A stretch of 64,000 nt of DNA from Actinomadura sp. J1-007 (lineage in GTDB: Bacteria > Actinomycetota > Actinomycetes > Streptosporangiales > Streptosporangiaceae): the NCBI RefSeq assembly GCF_009793335.1, contig NZ_WING01000001.1, forward strand, positions 4,030,001-4,094,000, in the 5' to 3' direction. The notes below the pieces were generated by a model, which did not search any database, was not told the origin of the DNA, and was given only the letters and a program-made list of their open reading frames with translations. Positions 33,588 to 42,349 of the stretch are shown in pieces. The position numbers and the translations under genes were made by a program. Each line of letters opens with the position of its first letter. The stretch's first letter is position 1.

Positions 33588-34568
33588 TGAGCACCGTGGA
33601 CCTGCCCCGCCCGGCGTCGGGCCGCTGTCGCGCCTGGCGCCCAAGCCGATCAAGTTCGTGCTCAACTGGGGCCGCCGGTACTCGCTGTGGGTCTTCAACT
33701 TCGGCCTGGCCTGCTGCGCCATCGAGTTCATCGCGACCTCGATGAGCCGCCACGACTTCATCCGGCTCGGCGTGATCCCGTTCGCCCCCGGCCCCCGGCA
33801 GGCCGACCTGATGGTGGTGTCCGGCACGGTCAGCGACAAGATGGCGCCCGCGGTCAAGCGGCTGTACGAGCAGATGCCCGAGCCCAAGTACGTGATCTCG
33901 TTCGGCGCCTGCTCCAACTGCGGCGGCCCGTACTGGGACTCGTACTGCGTCACCAAGGGCGTCGACCAGATCATCCCCGTGGACGTCTACGTGCCCGGGT
34001 GCCCGCCCAGGCCGGAGGCCCTGCTGCACGGCATCGTCCGCCTCCAGGAGAAGATCGCGGGCGAGTCGCTCAGCGACCGCTACGACGGCGGCGCCGACCC
34101 GGTCGCCCCTCCGCCCGCTCCGCGTCCGCTTTCGGCCACCGTTCTCCGCCGCCCCCTCCAGCCCCGCCGCCCCGAACGAGCCCCCGCCCCCGCGGACGAG
34201 TCCCCGGCGGCCCCGAACGAGCCCCCGGCGGCCGACCGGACGACCGCGCCCGCCCCCGAGACCCCGCCGCTCCGGACGCTCCCGCCCCGACCGGACCCGC
34301 GCCCGCGTCCTCCGCGCCCGCGTCCTCCGCGCCCGCGTCCTCCGCGCCCGCGCCCGAGGCGCCCGCGCCCGAGGCGTCCGGCGGTCCTGGAACGACCTTG
34401 CCGGAGCCGCCCTCGGCGACGGACGCGACGGCCCCCGTTCCCGCACAGGACGCCGCGAACGAACCCGAACCCGCGCCCGCGCCCGAACCCCCGCCCGAGC
34501 ACGATCCGTCGATCATTCCGGGACTGGACGACGACGGCGGGAACGACGACCAGATCGGCAGGACATGA
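33588..34568 (+). CDS. nuoB: NADH-quinone oxidoreductase subunit B with long Pro/Ala tail; two frame slips
   Basis: The core is clear: FNFGLACCAIEFIATSMSRH, the tandem cysteines and GACSNCGG and VPGCPPRPEAL ligands of cluster N2. The likely start GTG 33588 (VSTVDLPRP) is separated from the core by a -1 slip at the CCC run 33610-33612; adding one C gives PGVGPLSRLAPKPIKFVLNW. Without it the frame starts at GTG 33658. After the core comes an unusual tail of about 160 residues rich in Pro, Ala and Glu, with another -1 slip near 34272; it ends PSIIPGLDDDGGNDDQIGRT and overlaps nuoC by ATGA at 34565-34568. Confidence 0.85.
34299..34343 (+). repeat. 15-bp tandem repeat, three units, in nuoB tail
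   Basis: The unit GCGCCCGCGTCCTCC occurs three times without change (34299, 34314, 34329) and a partial fourth follows. It encodes APASS repeats in the disordered tail of NuoB and is likely to vary in copy number. Confidence 0.85.
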
Positions 34569-35118
34569 GCGCCGAGGAGCTGACGGCCGCCTGGCGGGAG
34601 CGGTTCGGGGACGAGGTGTCGGCGGAGGAGACCCACGGCGGGCTGTCGGTCGGGGTGCCCGCCGAGCTGTGGATCGAGGCGCTGGCGTTCGCCCGGGACG
34701 TCCTGTCCTGCGGGTTCTTCGACTGGCTGACCGGGGTGGACGAGCTGGAGAACGGCTTCGCGGTCGTCGCGCACGTCTACTCGCTCGAACGCCGCCACCA
34801 CCTCCTCGTGCGCACGCGCGTGCCGAGGGACGCCCCCGTGCTGGCCACCGCGACCGGGGTGTACCGGGGCGCGGCGTGGCACGAGCGGGAGACGTTCGAG
34901 ATGTTCGGGGTGGTGTTCGAGGGGCACCCGCACCTCGTGCCGCTGCTGCTGCCGGACGGGTTCGAGGGGCATCCGCTGCGCAAGGACTTCGTGCTCGCGG
35001 CGCGCGTGGCCAAGCCGTGGCCGGGCGCGAAGGAGCCGGGCGAGTCGGGCCACGGGGCGCCGTCGCGGCGCCGCGTCCGCCCGCCCGGCGTGCCGGACGA
35101 CTGGGGCCCCATGCCTGA
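34565..35118 (+). CDS. nuoC: NADH-quinone oxidoreductase subunit C
   Basis: A subunit of about 185 aa. The family signature is VYRGAAWHERETFEMFGVVF, followed by HPLRKDFVL. ATG 34565 overlaps the nuoB stop. As written, the frame has no stop before nuoH and the two would be fused (34565-36073). Adding one base to GGGGCCCC at 35103-35110 gives the natural ending PDDWGPHA and a TGA at 35116-35118, overlapping the nuoH start at 35111. A fusion is therefore unlikely. There is no nuoD fused to nuoC or elsewhere in the set. Confidence 0.87.
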
Positions 35119-36073
35119 GCTGCTGGAGATCGTCCTCAAGCTGGCGCTGGTCGCCGCGGCGTTCGCGGTGCTGCCGCTGCTGGTCGGGCAGGCCGAGCAC
35201 AAGGTGATGGCGCACATGCAGGGGCGGCTCGGCCCGATGTACGCGGGCGGGTTCCACGGATGGGCGCAGCTCGTCGCGGACGGCGTGAAGTTCGCGCAGA
35301 AGGAGGACGTGGTCCCGGCGGCGGCCGACCGGTGGGTGTTCAAGCTGGCGCCGGGCGTCGCGATCGTCCCGTACCTGCTGGTGCTGCTCGTGGTGCCGGT
35401 CGGCCCGGACGGGCAGGTCGCGCTGGACCTCGGCGTCGGGCTGTTCTTCGCGCTCGCGGTGATGGGCGTCGGCGTGATCGGCGCGATCATGGCGGGCTGG
35501 GCGAGCGCCAACAAGTACTCGCTGCTCGGCGGGATGCGGGTCGCGGCGCAGCTCATGTCGTACGAGCTGCCGATGGTGTTCGCGGCGTCGTCGGTGGCGA
35601 TGGCGGCGGGCACGCTGTCGCTGTCCGGGATCGTGGACGAGTGGCGCTGGTGGTGGCTGCCGTGGCAGGCGGTCGGCGCGGTGGTGTTCTTCGTGGCGGG
35701 CCTCGCCGAGCTGCGCCGCCCGCCGTTCGACATGCCGGTCGCCGACTCGGAGATCATCTTCGGCCCGTACACCGAGTACGGCGGGCTGCGGTTCGCGCTG
35801 TTCATCCTCGCCGAGTACGCGGGGATCGTGGTGCTGTGCGGGCTGACGACGGTGCTGTTCCTGGGCGGCTGGAAGGGGCCGTTCCTGGACACCGAGCTCG
35901 GCTGGCTGTGGACGCTGGCCAAGGCGTCCGTGCTGGCGTTCCTGGTGATCTGGCTGCGCGTCAGCTACCCGCGGATGCGCGAGGACCAGCTCCAGAAGCT
36001 CGCGTGGGCCTACCTGGTGCCGCTGTCGCTGGCCCAGCTCGCGCTCACCGGCGTCCTCAAGGTCGCCCTCTGA
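35111..36073 (+). CDS. nuoH: NADH-quinone oxidoreductase subunit H
   Basis: A 320-aa membrane subunit with eight helices that forms part of the quinone cavity. Conserved pieces are RLGPMYAGGFHGWAQLVADG, KFAQKEDVVP, GWASANKYSLLGGMR, and RPPFDMPVADSEI with the acidic loop FGPYTEYGG. Start at ATG 35111 within the end of nuoC. The next gene on the plus strand, nuoI, is 1 kb away because a minus-strand gene is inserted between them. Confidence 0.93.
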   Translation: MPELLEIVLKLALVAAAFAVLPLLVGQAEHKVMAHMQGRLGPMYAGGFHGWAQLVADGVKFAQKEDVVPAAADRWVFKLAPGVAIVPYLLVLLVVPVGPDGQVALDLGVGLFFALAVMGVGVIGAIMAGWASANKYSLLGGMRVAAQLMSYELPMVFAASSVAMAAGTLSLSGIVDEWRWWWLPWQAVGAVVFFVAGLAELRRPPFDMPVADSEIIFGPYTEYGGLRFALFILAEYAGIVVLCGLTTVLFLGGWKGPFLDTELGWLWTLAKASVLAFLVIWLRVSYPRMREDQLQKLAWAYLVPLSLAQLALTGVLKVAL

Positions 36074-36099
36074 CCCCCCGCGGCACCGGGGGCGGACGG

Positions 36100-36969
36100 T
36101 CAGGGCAGGAAGATCGAGTACTCGGCGATCTGGGGAACGAGGTCGGGCGGCAGGTCGGTGTCCACCGCGAGCTCCTCGGCCGACACGAAACCGCCCTGCT
36201 CGTCGCGGCGCCGGACGAGCCGTTCGACCAGCTCGGGCGTCAGGCCGGGCAGCGTCGCGAGCACGGCGGGCGGGGCGTGGTTGACGTCGATCAGGCCGCC
36301 GTCGTCGTAGCGGCGCGGCAGGTCGGGGCGGCCGATCCGCAGCTCGAACGCGAGCGCGGGGTCCTGCCTGGCGAGCGTGCGGGCGTCCTCGCGCATCGCC
36401 TGCCGGAACCGGGCGACCTCGATCGCGTGCTCGTTCAGCCGGCTGCGCGGGACGGTGCGCGGGAACACCGACGACCGCACCGCGAACGCGTGCACGGTGC
36501 CCGCGATCCACAGCATCAGCATCATGAACCCGCCGAAGATCCCCAGCAGCGCGTCGCCCGACTGCATCATCGTCACCACGGCCGCGGTGCCGACGCCGTA
36601 CCCGGCGGCGGTCGCGCCGAGGTTCCACGAGTTGCGCCGCACCGCCGCGTAGAGGAACGAGAACGGCGTGCCGTACCCCAGCGTCAGGAACGGCACGAAC
36701 GCCCACAGGATGCCGTGCGGCTCGCTCGGCATGGGCGGGGGGACGGGAGACGGCTGCATCGGCCCCATCGGCGGGGGATACGGACCGGACCAGTGGGGCT
36801 GCTGCGGTGTCCGGAACCCGCCCGTGAACCCGCTCGCGAAGCCGCCGCCGTACCCGCCCGGCCGGTGTCCCGGGGGCTGGGGACGGGAGCGCGGCCGAGG
36901 CGGCGGGTGCTCTCCCTGCGGGCCGGGGCCGTGCTCAGGCCCGAACGTGCCGTCCGTACCGTCGCTCAC
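36100..36969 (-). CDS. Membrane protein with helix-hairpin-helix domain, inserted in the nuo set
   Basis: A 289-aa protein starting at GTG 36969 (GGAGGA just upstream); earlier in-frame codons lie in the nuoI promoter region. A Pro/Gly/Tyr-rich N-terminus (about 90 residues) precedes three or four membrane helices (about 105-190, for example AFVPFLTLGYGTPFSFLYAA and LLGIFGGFMMLMLWIAGTVH). The C-terminus (about 220-289) is a ComEA/PsbU-like helix-hairpin-helix domain: LIDVNHAPPAVLATLPGLTP, then RRRDEQGGFVSAEEL. The orientation is opposite to the surrounding nuo genes. The function is unknown; DNA binding at the membrane is possible. Confidence 0.8.
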   Translation of the reverse strand: MSDGTDGTFGPEHGPGPQGEHPPPRPRSRPQPPGHRPGGYGGGFASGFTGGFRTPQQPHWSGPYPPPMGPMQPSPVPPPMPSEPHGILWAFVPFLTLGYGTPFSFLYAAVRRNSWNLGATAAGYGVGTAAVVTMMQSGDALLGIFGGFMMLMLWIAGTVHAFAVRSSVFPRTVPRSRLNEHAIEVARFRQAMREDARTLARQDPALAFELRIGRPDLPRRYDDGGLIDVNHAPPAVLATLPGLTPELVERLVRRRDEQGGFVSAEELAVDTDLPPDLVPQIAEYSIFLP

Positions 36970-37109
36970 AAGTCCTCCTCGCCGCCCGGCTGACAGAGGC
37001 GTGGAACGGCCGGTCGCGCACGGCTGGACCCGTCCGGCCCACGTGTGGTCAGACGAACGCGGCGCCCGTTGCGTTCCCCGAGGCGCTCTGTAAGGAATCA
37101 TGGTGACCC

Positions 37110-37694
37110 GTGGGACGGCTACCAGGAGGCGGGCTGGCCAAGGGGCTGGCCGTCACGTTGCGGACGATGACGCGGCGCTCCATAACGCGTCAGTACCCAG
37201 AAGTCGCGCCGGATCTGCCTCCGCGCAGCCGCGGCGTCATCGCGCTTCTGGAGGAGAACTGCACGGTCTGCATGCTGTGCGCGCGCGAGTGCCCGGACTG
37301 GTGCATCTACATCGACTCGCACAAGGAGACGCTGCCCGCCGAGGGCGGCGGGCGGGCGCGCACGCGCAACGTCCTCGACCGGTTCGCGATCGACTTCGCG
37401 CTGTGCATGTACTGCGGGATCTGCATCGAGGCGTGCCCGTTCGACGCGCTGTTCTGGTCGCCGGAGTTCGAGTACGCCGAGTACGACATCAACGAGCTGA
37501 CCCACGAGCGCGACCGGCTGCGCGAGTGGATGTGGACCGTCCCGCCGCCGCAGGCCCACGACGCCGCCGCCGAGCCGCCGAAGGAGATCGCCGCGGCGGA
37601 GAAGGCGATGGCGCGCTCCGCGCGGGGCGCGGGCGGGCGCGGCGCGGCCGAGCGCGGCGCGGGCGGGCGCGACGGGCCCGGGAGGCGGCCATGA
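37110..37694 (+). CDS. nuoI: NADH-quinone oxidoreductase subunit I
   Basis: A 194-aa iron-sulfur subunit with two 4Fe-4S motifs, CTVCMLCARECP and CMYCGICIEACP. In a complex without an NADH module this ferredoxin-like subunit is the likely electron entry point. The C-terminal 50 residues are an Ala/Gly/Arg tail not found in short NuoI proteins. GTG 37110 is the chosen start; the AAGGA at 37092 is somewhat far, so a nearby codon is possible. It overlaps nuoJ by 4 bp. Confidence 0.92.
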   Translation: MGRLPGGGLAKGLAVTLRTMTRRSITRQYPEVAPDLPPRSRGVIALLEENCTVCMLCARECPDWCIYIDSHKETLPAEGGGRARTRNVLDRFAIDFALCMYCGICIEACPFDALFWSPEFEYAEYDINELTHERDRLREWMWTVPPPQAHDAAAEPPKEIAAAEKAMARSARGAGGRGAAERGAGGRDGPGRRP

Positions 37695-38233
37695 CCGGGC
37701 AGGACGCCGTCTTCCTGCTGCTCGGCGCGGTCGCCGTCGGCTCCGGGGCGCTGTGCGTCACCACCCGGCAGATCGTGCACGCCGCGCTGTGGCTGGTCGT
37801 GTCGTTCGGCGCGCTCGCGGGCGGCTACCTGGTGCTCACCGCGGAGTTCGTCGCGTGGGTGCAGGTGCTGATCTACGTGGGCGCGGTCGTGGTGCTGCTG
37901 CTGTTCGGGATCATGCTGACCCGCGCGCCGATCGGCGCGGACGCCGACCTCGACTCCGGCAACCGCTGGATCGCGCTCGGCGTCGCGCTCGCCACGGCGG
38001 CCCTGCTCGTCACCGTGATGGTGCTGGGCTTCGGCGGCGCGCACCGTCCGGTCGACGCGGGCGGCGGCTCGGCCGACCAGCTCGGCGCGAGCGTGTTCCG
38101 CACCTGGGTGCTGCCGTTCGAGGTCCTGTCGGTGCTCCTGCTCGCGTCCCTGGTGGGCGCGATCGTCCTGTCGCGCTCCGACATCGGCGCGCGGTCGGAC
38201 GACGGAAACGGCGCGGAGGAGGGCGAGGGCTGA
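37691..38233 (+). CDS. nuoJ: NADH-quinone oxidoreductase subunit J
   Basis: A 180-aa membrane subunit with five helices. The conserved stretch is ALWLVVSFGALAGGYLVL and VAWVQVLIYVGAVVVLLLFG. ATG 37691 overlaps nuoI (ATGA), and its stop overlaps nuoK by one base, so the genes are tightly coupled. Confidence 0.93.
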   Translation: MTGQDAVFLLLGAVAVGSGALCVTTRQIVHAALWLVVSFGALAGGYLVLTAEFVAWVQVLIYVGAVVVLLLFGIMLTRAPIGADADLDSGNRWIALGVALATAALLVTVMVLGFGGAHRPVDAGGGSADQLGASVFRTWVLPFEVLSVLLLASLVGAIVLSRSDIGARSDDGNGAEEGEG

Positions 38234-38694
38234 TGCACATCGTCTACCCCACCTCGGTGTCGGCGCTGCTGTTCGCGGTCGGCGTGTACGGGGTGCTGGC
38301 GCGGCGCAACGCGATCCTGCTGCTGATGTCGGTCGAGCTGATGCTGAACGCCGTCAACCTCAACCTCGTCGCGTTCGACGTGTGGTGGCGGGACCGGCTG
38401 CACGGCGGCCAGGTGCTCACGCTGTTCACGATCGTGATCGCGGCGGCGGAGGTCGGGCTCGGCCTCGCGATCATCCTGCTGGTCTACCGCAACCGGAGCT
38501 CGGTCGAGGTCGACCGCCTCCGCGCGCTCGGCGAGGACGGCACGGGCGCGGGCGCGCCGGACGCCGCCCGCCCGCCCGCGCCGGCGCGGGACGAGCGAGA
38601 CCCGTCCGACCGCGAGACCGCCGGGCGCGGGAACGCCGGCGCGGACGCGGGGCGCGGGGACGCCGGTCGGGAGACCGAGGAGGCCGCGCCGTGA
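38233..38694 (+). CDS. nuoK: NADH-quinone oxidoreductase subunit K with extended tail
   Basis: The first 100 residues are a standard NuoK with three helices and the conserved glutamate in LLLMSVELMLNAVNLNLVAF, and the second acidic site in IAAAEVGLGLAIILL. About 50 extra residues follow, rich in Arg, Asp, Gly and Ala (153 aa in total against about 100 in most bacteria). ATG 38233; the stop overlaps the nuoL start by 4 bp (GTGA). Confidence 0.93.
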   Translation: MHIVYPTSVSALLFAVGVYGVLARRNAILLLMSVELMLNAVNLNLVAFDVWWRDRLHGGQVLTLFTIVIAAAEVGLGLAIILLVYRNRSSVEVDRLRALGEDGTGAGAPDAARPPAPARDERDPSDRETAGRGNAGADAGRGDAGRETEEAAP

Positions 38695-40766
38695 TCGTGC
38701 TCGCGTCGCTCGTGGCGCTGCTGCCGTTCGGCGCGGCGTTCGCCGGGATGCTGCTCGGCCCCCGCCTGACCCGCGCGCTCAGCGGCCCCCGCGAACCGCG
38801 CCGCACCGAGGAGCGGCAGGCCGTGGCCGGGCAGATCGAGGCGGGGCACGCGGAGGCGCGCCCGGCCGAGGCGCCGCGCCCGCCGCGCCCCCCGCACCCG
38901 CTGCGGAACGGACCGGCGCTGATCGCGTGCGCGCCCGTCGCGGCGTCGCTCGTCCTCGCCGCGATCGTCGCGTTCACCGTGTGGCGCGACCCCGGCCCGC
39001 GCACCGGGACGCTCGCGCTGGTCCAGACGGGGTCGGTGCCGATCCGGGTCGGCCTCCAGGTGGACGGCCTGTCCGCCGTGGTCGGGCTGATGGTGTGCTG
39101 CGTCGCGCTCGCCGTGCACGTCTACTCGGTGTCCTACATGGCCGAGGACCCGCGCTACTCGTCGTACGCGGCGTTCATCTCGATGTTCACCGCGGCGATG
39201 CTGCTGGTGGTGTTCGCCGGGGACCTGCTCCTGCTGTACGTCGGCTGGGAGGTCATGGGCATCTGCTCGTACTTCCTGATCGGCCACCACTGGGAGGACC
39301 GCGCCAACTCGCGCGCCGCCGTCAAGGCGTTCCTCGTGACGCGGCTCGGCGACGTCGGGTTCCTGCTCGGCATCCTCGTCCTCGGCGTCGGAGCCAGGAC
39401 GTTCTCGATCGACGGCGTGCTCTCGCGCGTCGCCGACCTGCCCGACGCGACGCTGACGGCCGCGGCGCTGCTGCTGCTCGCCGGGGTGGCGGGCAAGAGC
39501 GCGCAGTTCCCGCTGCACACCTGGCTGCCCGACGCGATGGCGGGCCCGACGCCGATCAGCGCCCTCATCCACGCCGCGACGATGGTCGCGGCCGGGGTGT
39601 ACGTGGTCGCGCGGCTGTACGGGGTGTTCCTCAACGCCCCCGGCGCGCTCGGCGTCCTCGGCGTCGTCGCGGTCGTCTCGATGGTCGGGTCGGCGCTGGC
39701 CGCGCTCGCGCAGGACGACCTGAAACGCGTCCTCGCGTACTCGACGATCAGCCAGCTCGCCGTGATGGCCGCCGGGCTCGCCGTCGGCGCGAAGACCGCC
39801 GCGATCTTCCACCTGCTCGCGCACGGCGCGTTCAAGGCCCTGCTGTTCCTGGCCGCGGGCTGCGTGATCGTCGTCGCCGGGTCCAACCTGCTCGCCGCGT
39901 ACGGCGGGCTGCGGCGCGGCATGCCGATCACGTTCTGGTCGATGACGGCCGGCTTCGCCGCGCTCGCCGGGATCCCGCCGTTCAGCGGCTGGTTCAGCAA
40001 GGACTCGGTGATCGAGGCCGCCCAGCACGCGGCCCTGCACGGCGGCGACAGCGCGTCGACCGCCGGCTGGTTCGCCTACACGCCGTTGCGCGAGTACCCC
40101 CTGCGGACGCCCGGCGCCGGCGGCGCGCATCCCGCGCCCGTGTGGACCTACCGCCTGGTGGAGCCGGTCGTGCCCGCGAGCGTGGCGTGGCTGGTCTACC
40201 TCGGGCTGCTCGTCACCGTCGTGCTGACCGCGGCGTACGCGACGCGGGCCTGGCTGATGACGTTCTTCGGGGAGCCGCGCGGGACGTACGAGATCGCCGA
40301 CCCGCCGCGGATCATGTCGTGGACCGTCGCGGCGCTCGCCGTTCCCGCCACGGTCCTCGGGTTCTTCGGCAGCGGGGCGTCCGAGCTGCGCCCGCACCTC
40401 GGGTCCGCGCTGCTCGGCGTCGTGCTCGCGGGGCTCGGCGCCGCCGCCGCGTTCCTCGTCTGGAACCGCGATCCGGCCGCCGACCCGGCCCGCGCGCTCG
40501 GCCGCGCCCGCCCAATGCTCGCGCGCGCCTTCTACGTGGACGAGCTGTACGCGGCCGTGATCGTACGGCCCGCCGAGGCGCTCGCCCGCCATGTCGTGAT
40601 CTTCGACGGGCGCCGGATCGACGGCGCGGTCACCGGCGCCGGGCGCGGCGCGCGGTGGCTCGGCGGGCGGCTGCGGCTCCAGGTCAACGGCAACCCGCAG
40701 ACGTACCTGACCGGCCTGGTCGCCGGGGTGGTCGTCATCGCCGCCGGAGTGGTGATCTTCCGATGA
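38691..40766 (+). CDS. nuoL: NADH-quinone oxidoreductase subunit L
   Basis: A 691-aa antiporter-like proton-pumping subunit. The start is GTG 38691. The N-terminal domain appears at QVDGLSAVVGLMVCCVALAV; the core has GWEVMGICSYFLIGHHWEDR with the conserved glutamate, then FPLHTWLPDAMAGPTPISAL with the lysine just before, and QDDLKRVLAYSTISQLAVM. A long C-terminal part contains the lateral helix. It overlaps nuoM (ATGA). Confidence 0.94.
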   Translation: MIVLASLVALLPFGAAFAGMLLGPRLTRALSGPREPRRTEERQAVAGQIEAGHAEARPAEAPRPPRPPHPLRNGPALIACAPVAASLVLAAIVAFTVWRDPGPRTGTLALVQTGSVPIRVGLQVDGLSAVVGLMVCCVALAVHVYSVSYMAEDPRYSSYAAFISMFTAAMLLVVFAGDLLLLYVGWEVMGICSYFLIGHHWEDRANSRAAVKAFLVTRLGDVGFLLGILVLGVGARTFSIDGVLSRVADLPDATLTAAALLLLAGVAGKSAQFPLHTWLPDAMAGPTPISALIHAATMVAAGVYVVARLYGVFLNAPGALGVLGVVAVVSMVGSALAALAQDDLKRVLAYSTISQLAVMAAGLAVGAKTAAIFHLLAHGAFKALLFLAAGCVIVVAGSNLLAAYGGLRRGMPITFWSMTAGFAALAGIPPFSGWFSKDSVIEAAQHAALHGGDSASTAGWFAYTPLREYPLRTPGAGGAHPAPVWTYRLVEPVVPASVAWLVYLGLLVTVVLTAAYATRAWLMTFFGEPRGTYEIADPPRIMSWTVAALAVPATVLGFFGSGASELRPHLGSALLGVVLAGLGAAAAFLVWNRDPAADPARALGRARPMLARAFYVDELYAAVIVRPAEALARHVVIFDGRRIDGAVTGAGRGARWLGGRLRLQVNGNPQTYLTGLVAGVVVIAAGVVIFR

Positions 40767-42349
40767 TCTTCCTGCTGATGATGGCGGTCCCGCTGGCCGG
40801 CGCCCTCGCGATGCTCGTCCCGGCGGACCGGTTCCTGCCCGGAGACGCCGCCGTGCGGCGCTTCGGCGCGGGCGTCTCCGGCGCGACGCTGCTGGTCGCC
40901 GTGTCCGCCCTCGCCGCGTTCGACTTCGGCCGCTCGTCCCGGATGCAGCTCGAAGTGGACCGCTCGTGGGCGCCCGCGATCGGGCTGCGCTTCCACCTCG
41001 GCGTGGACGGGATCTCGCTGCCGCTGGTCGCGCTGACCGCCCTGCTGACGTTCCTCTGCTTCCTCTACACGCTGCGGCACCCGCCCGCCGGCGGCCGGGC
41101 CCGGCTGCTCACCGCGCTGCTGCTCGTCCTCGAAGTGGGGATGCTCGGCACGTTCACCGCGCTCGACCTGGTGCTGTTCTTCGTGTTCTTCGAGGTCGTG
41201 CTGATCCCGATGTACGTGGTGATCGCCGTGTGGGGCGGGCCCGCCCGGCGCGCCGCCGCGTACAAGTTCATCCTCTACACCCTCCTCGGCTCGGGCCTGC
41301 TCCTCGCCGGGATGCTGCTCGTCGGCGCCGAGGCGGGCACCCTCGACATGACCGAGCTCGCCGCCCGGCACGGCTCGGGCCTCGCCCACGGCGTGCAGGT
41401 CACCGCGTTCGCGCTGATGGGCCTCGGGTTCGCGGTCAAGGCGCCGATGTGGCCGCTGCACACCTGGCTGCCCGACGCGCACACCGAGGCCCCGACCGTC
41501 GGCTCGGTGCTCCTCGCGGGCGTCCTGCTGAAGATGGGCACGTACGGCCTCGTCCGCGTCGCGCTGCCCCTCGCCCCGGACGGCGCGCGCGTGTGGGCGC
41601 CGTGGCTCGGGCTCCTCGCCGTCATCGGGATCGTGTACGGCTCGCTCGCCTGCCTCGCCCAGCGCGACCTCAAACGGATGATCGCGTACTCGTCCGTCGG
41701 GCACATGGGCTTCGTCCTGCTCGGCATCGCGACCCTCACGCCCGTCGGGGTGAACGCCGCGCTGTTCGGCAACATCGCGCACGGCCTCATCACCGGGCTG
41801 CTGTTCTTCCTCGCCGGCTCGGTCAAGGACCGCTACGGCACCGGCGACCTGAACGTCCTCGGCGGCGGGATGCTCACCTCCGCGCCCCGCCTCGCCTCGA
41901 TCCTGACGTTCGCGTCGGTCGCCTCCCTCGGCCTGCCCGGCCTCGCGGGGTTCTGGGGCGAGATGCTCGCGCTGCTCGGCGCGTACAGCCCGCACGCCGA
42001 CCTGCCCCGCGAGACGTTCGTGACCTTCATGGCGGTCGGCGCGCTCGGCGCCGTCCTCACCGCCGCCTACTTCCTCCGCATGCTCGCCAAGATCACCCAC
42101 GGCCGCACCCCCGACCCCATCGAGCCCGCCGCGGCGGCGCCCGCGCCCTCCGAGGGCTCCGCGGCGCGCCCCGCGCTCACCCCTCCCGAGCGCGCGCCGA
42201 TCCCTGCCGAGCCGATCGCCGCGCTCACCCGGTACGAGTACGCGGCGTGGACGCCGCTGATCGCGCTGACCCTCCTCGTCGGGCTCTGGCCGAAGACGCT
42301 GCTCGCCGTGACGACCGGCCCCGTCCGCGCCCTGTTCGGAGGTGGCTGA
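40763..42349 (+). CDS. nuoM: NADH-quinone oxidoreductase subunit M
   Basis: A 528-aa antiporter-like subunit. Landmarks are the glutamate in FVFFEVVLIPMYVVIAVWGG, KAPMWPLHTWLPDAHTEAPT and QRDLKRMIAYSSVGHMGFVL. A Pro/Ala-rich insert near residues 450-480 lies before the last helix. It overlaps nuoL by 4 bp and nuoN by one base. Confidence 0.94.
   Translation: MIFLLMMAVPLAGALAMLVPADRFLPGDAAVRRFGAGVSGATLLVAVSALAAFDFGRSSRMQLEVDRSWAPAIGLRFHLGVDGISLPLVALTALLTFLCFLYTLRHPPAGGRARLLTALLLVLEVGMLGTFTALDLVLFFVFFEVVLIPMYVVIAVWGGPARRAAAYKFILYTLLGSGLLLAGMLLVGAEAGTLDMTELAARHGSGLAHGVQVTAFALMGLGFAVKAPMWPLHTWLPDAHTEAPTVGSVLLAGVLLKMGTYGLVRVALPLAPDGARVWAPWLGLLAVIGIVYGSLACLAQRDLKRMIAYSSVGHMGFVLLGIATLTPVGVNAALFGNIAHGLITGLLFFLAGSVKDRYGTGDLNVLGGGMLTSAPRLASILTFASVASLGLPGLAGFWGEMLALLGAYSPHADLPRETFVTFMAVGALGAVLTAAYFLRMLAKITHGRTPDPIEPAAAAPAPSEGSAARPALTPPERAPIPAEPIAALTRYEYAAWTPLIALTLLVGLWPKTLLAVTTGPVRALFGGG

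Noticed and set aside
34565..36073. NuoC-NuoH fusion protein as a real novelty
   Set aside because: One added base in GGGGCCCC restores normal overlapping genes, and other sites nearby show the same kind of missing base.
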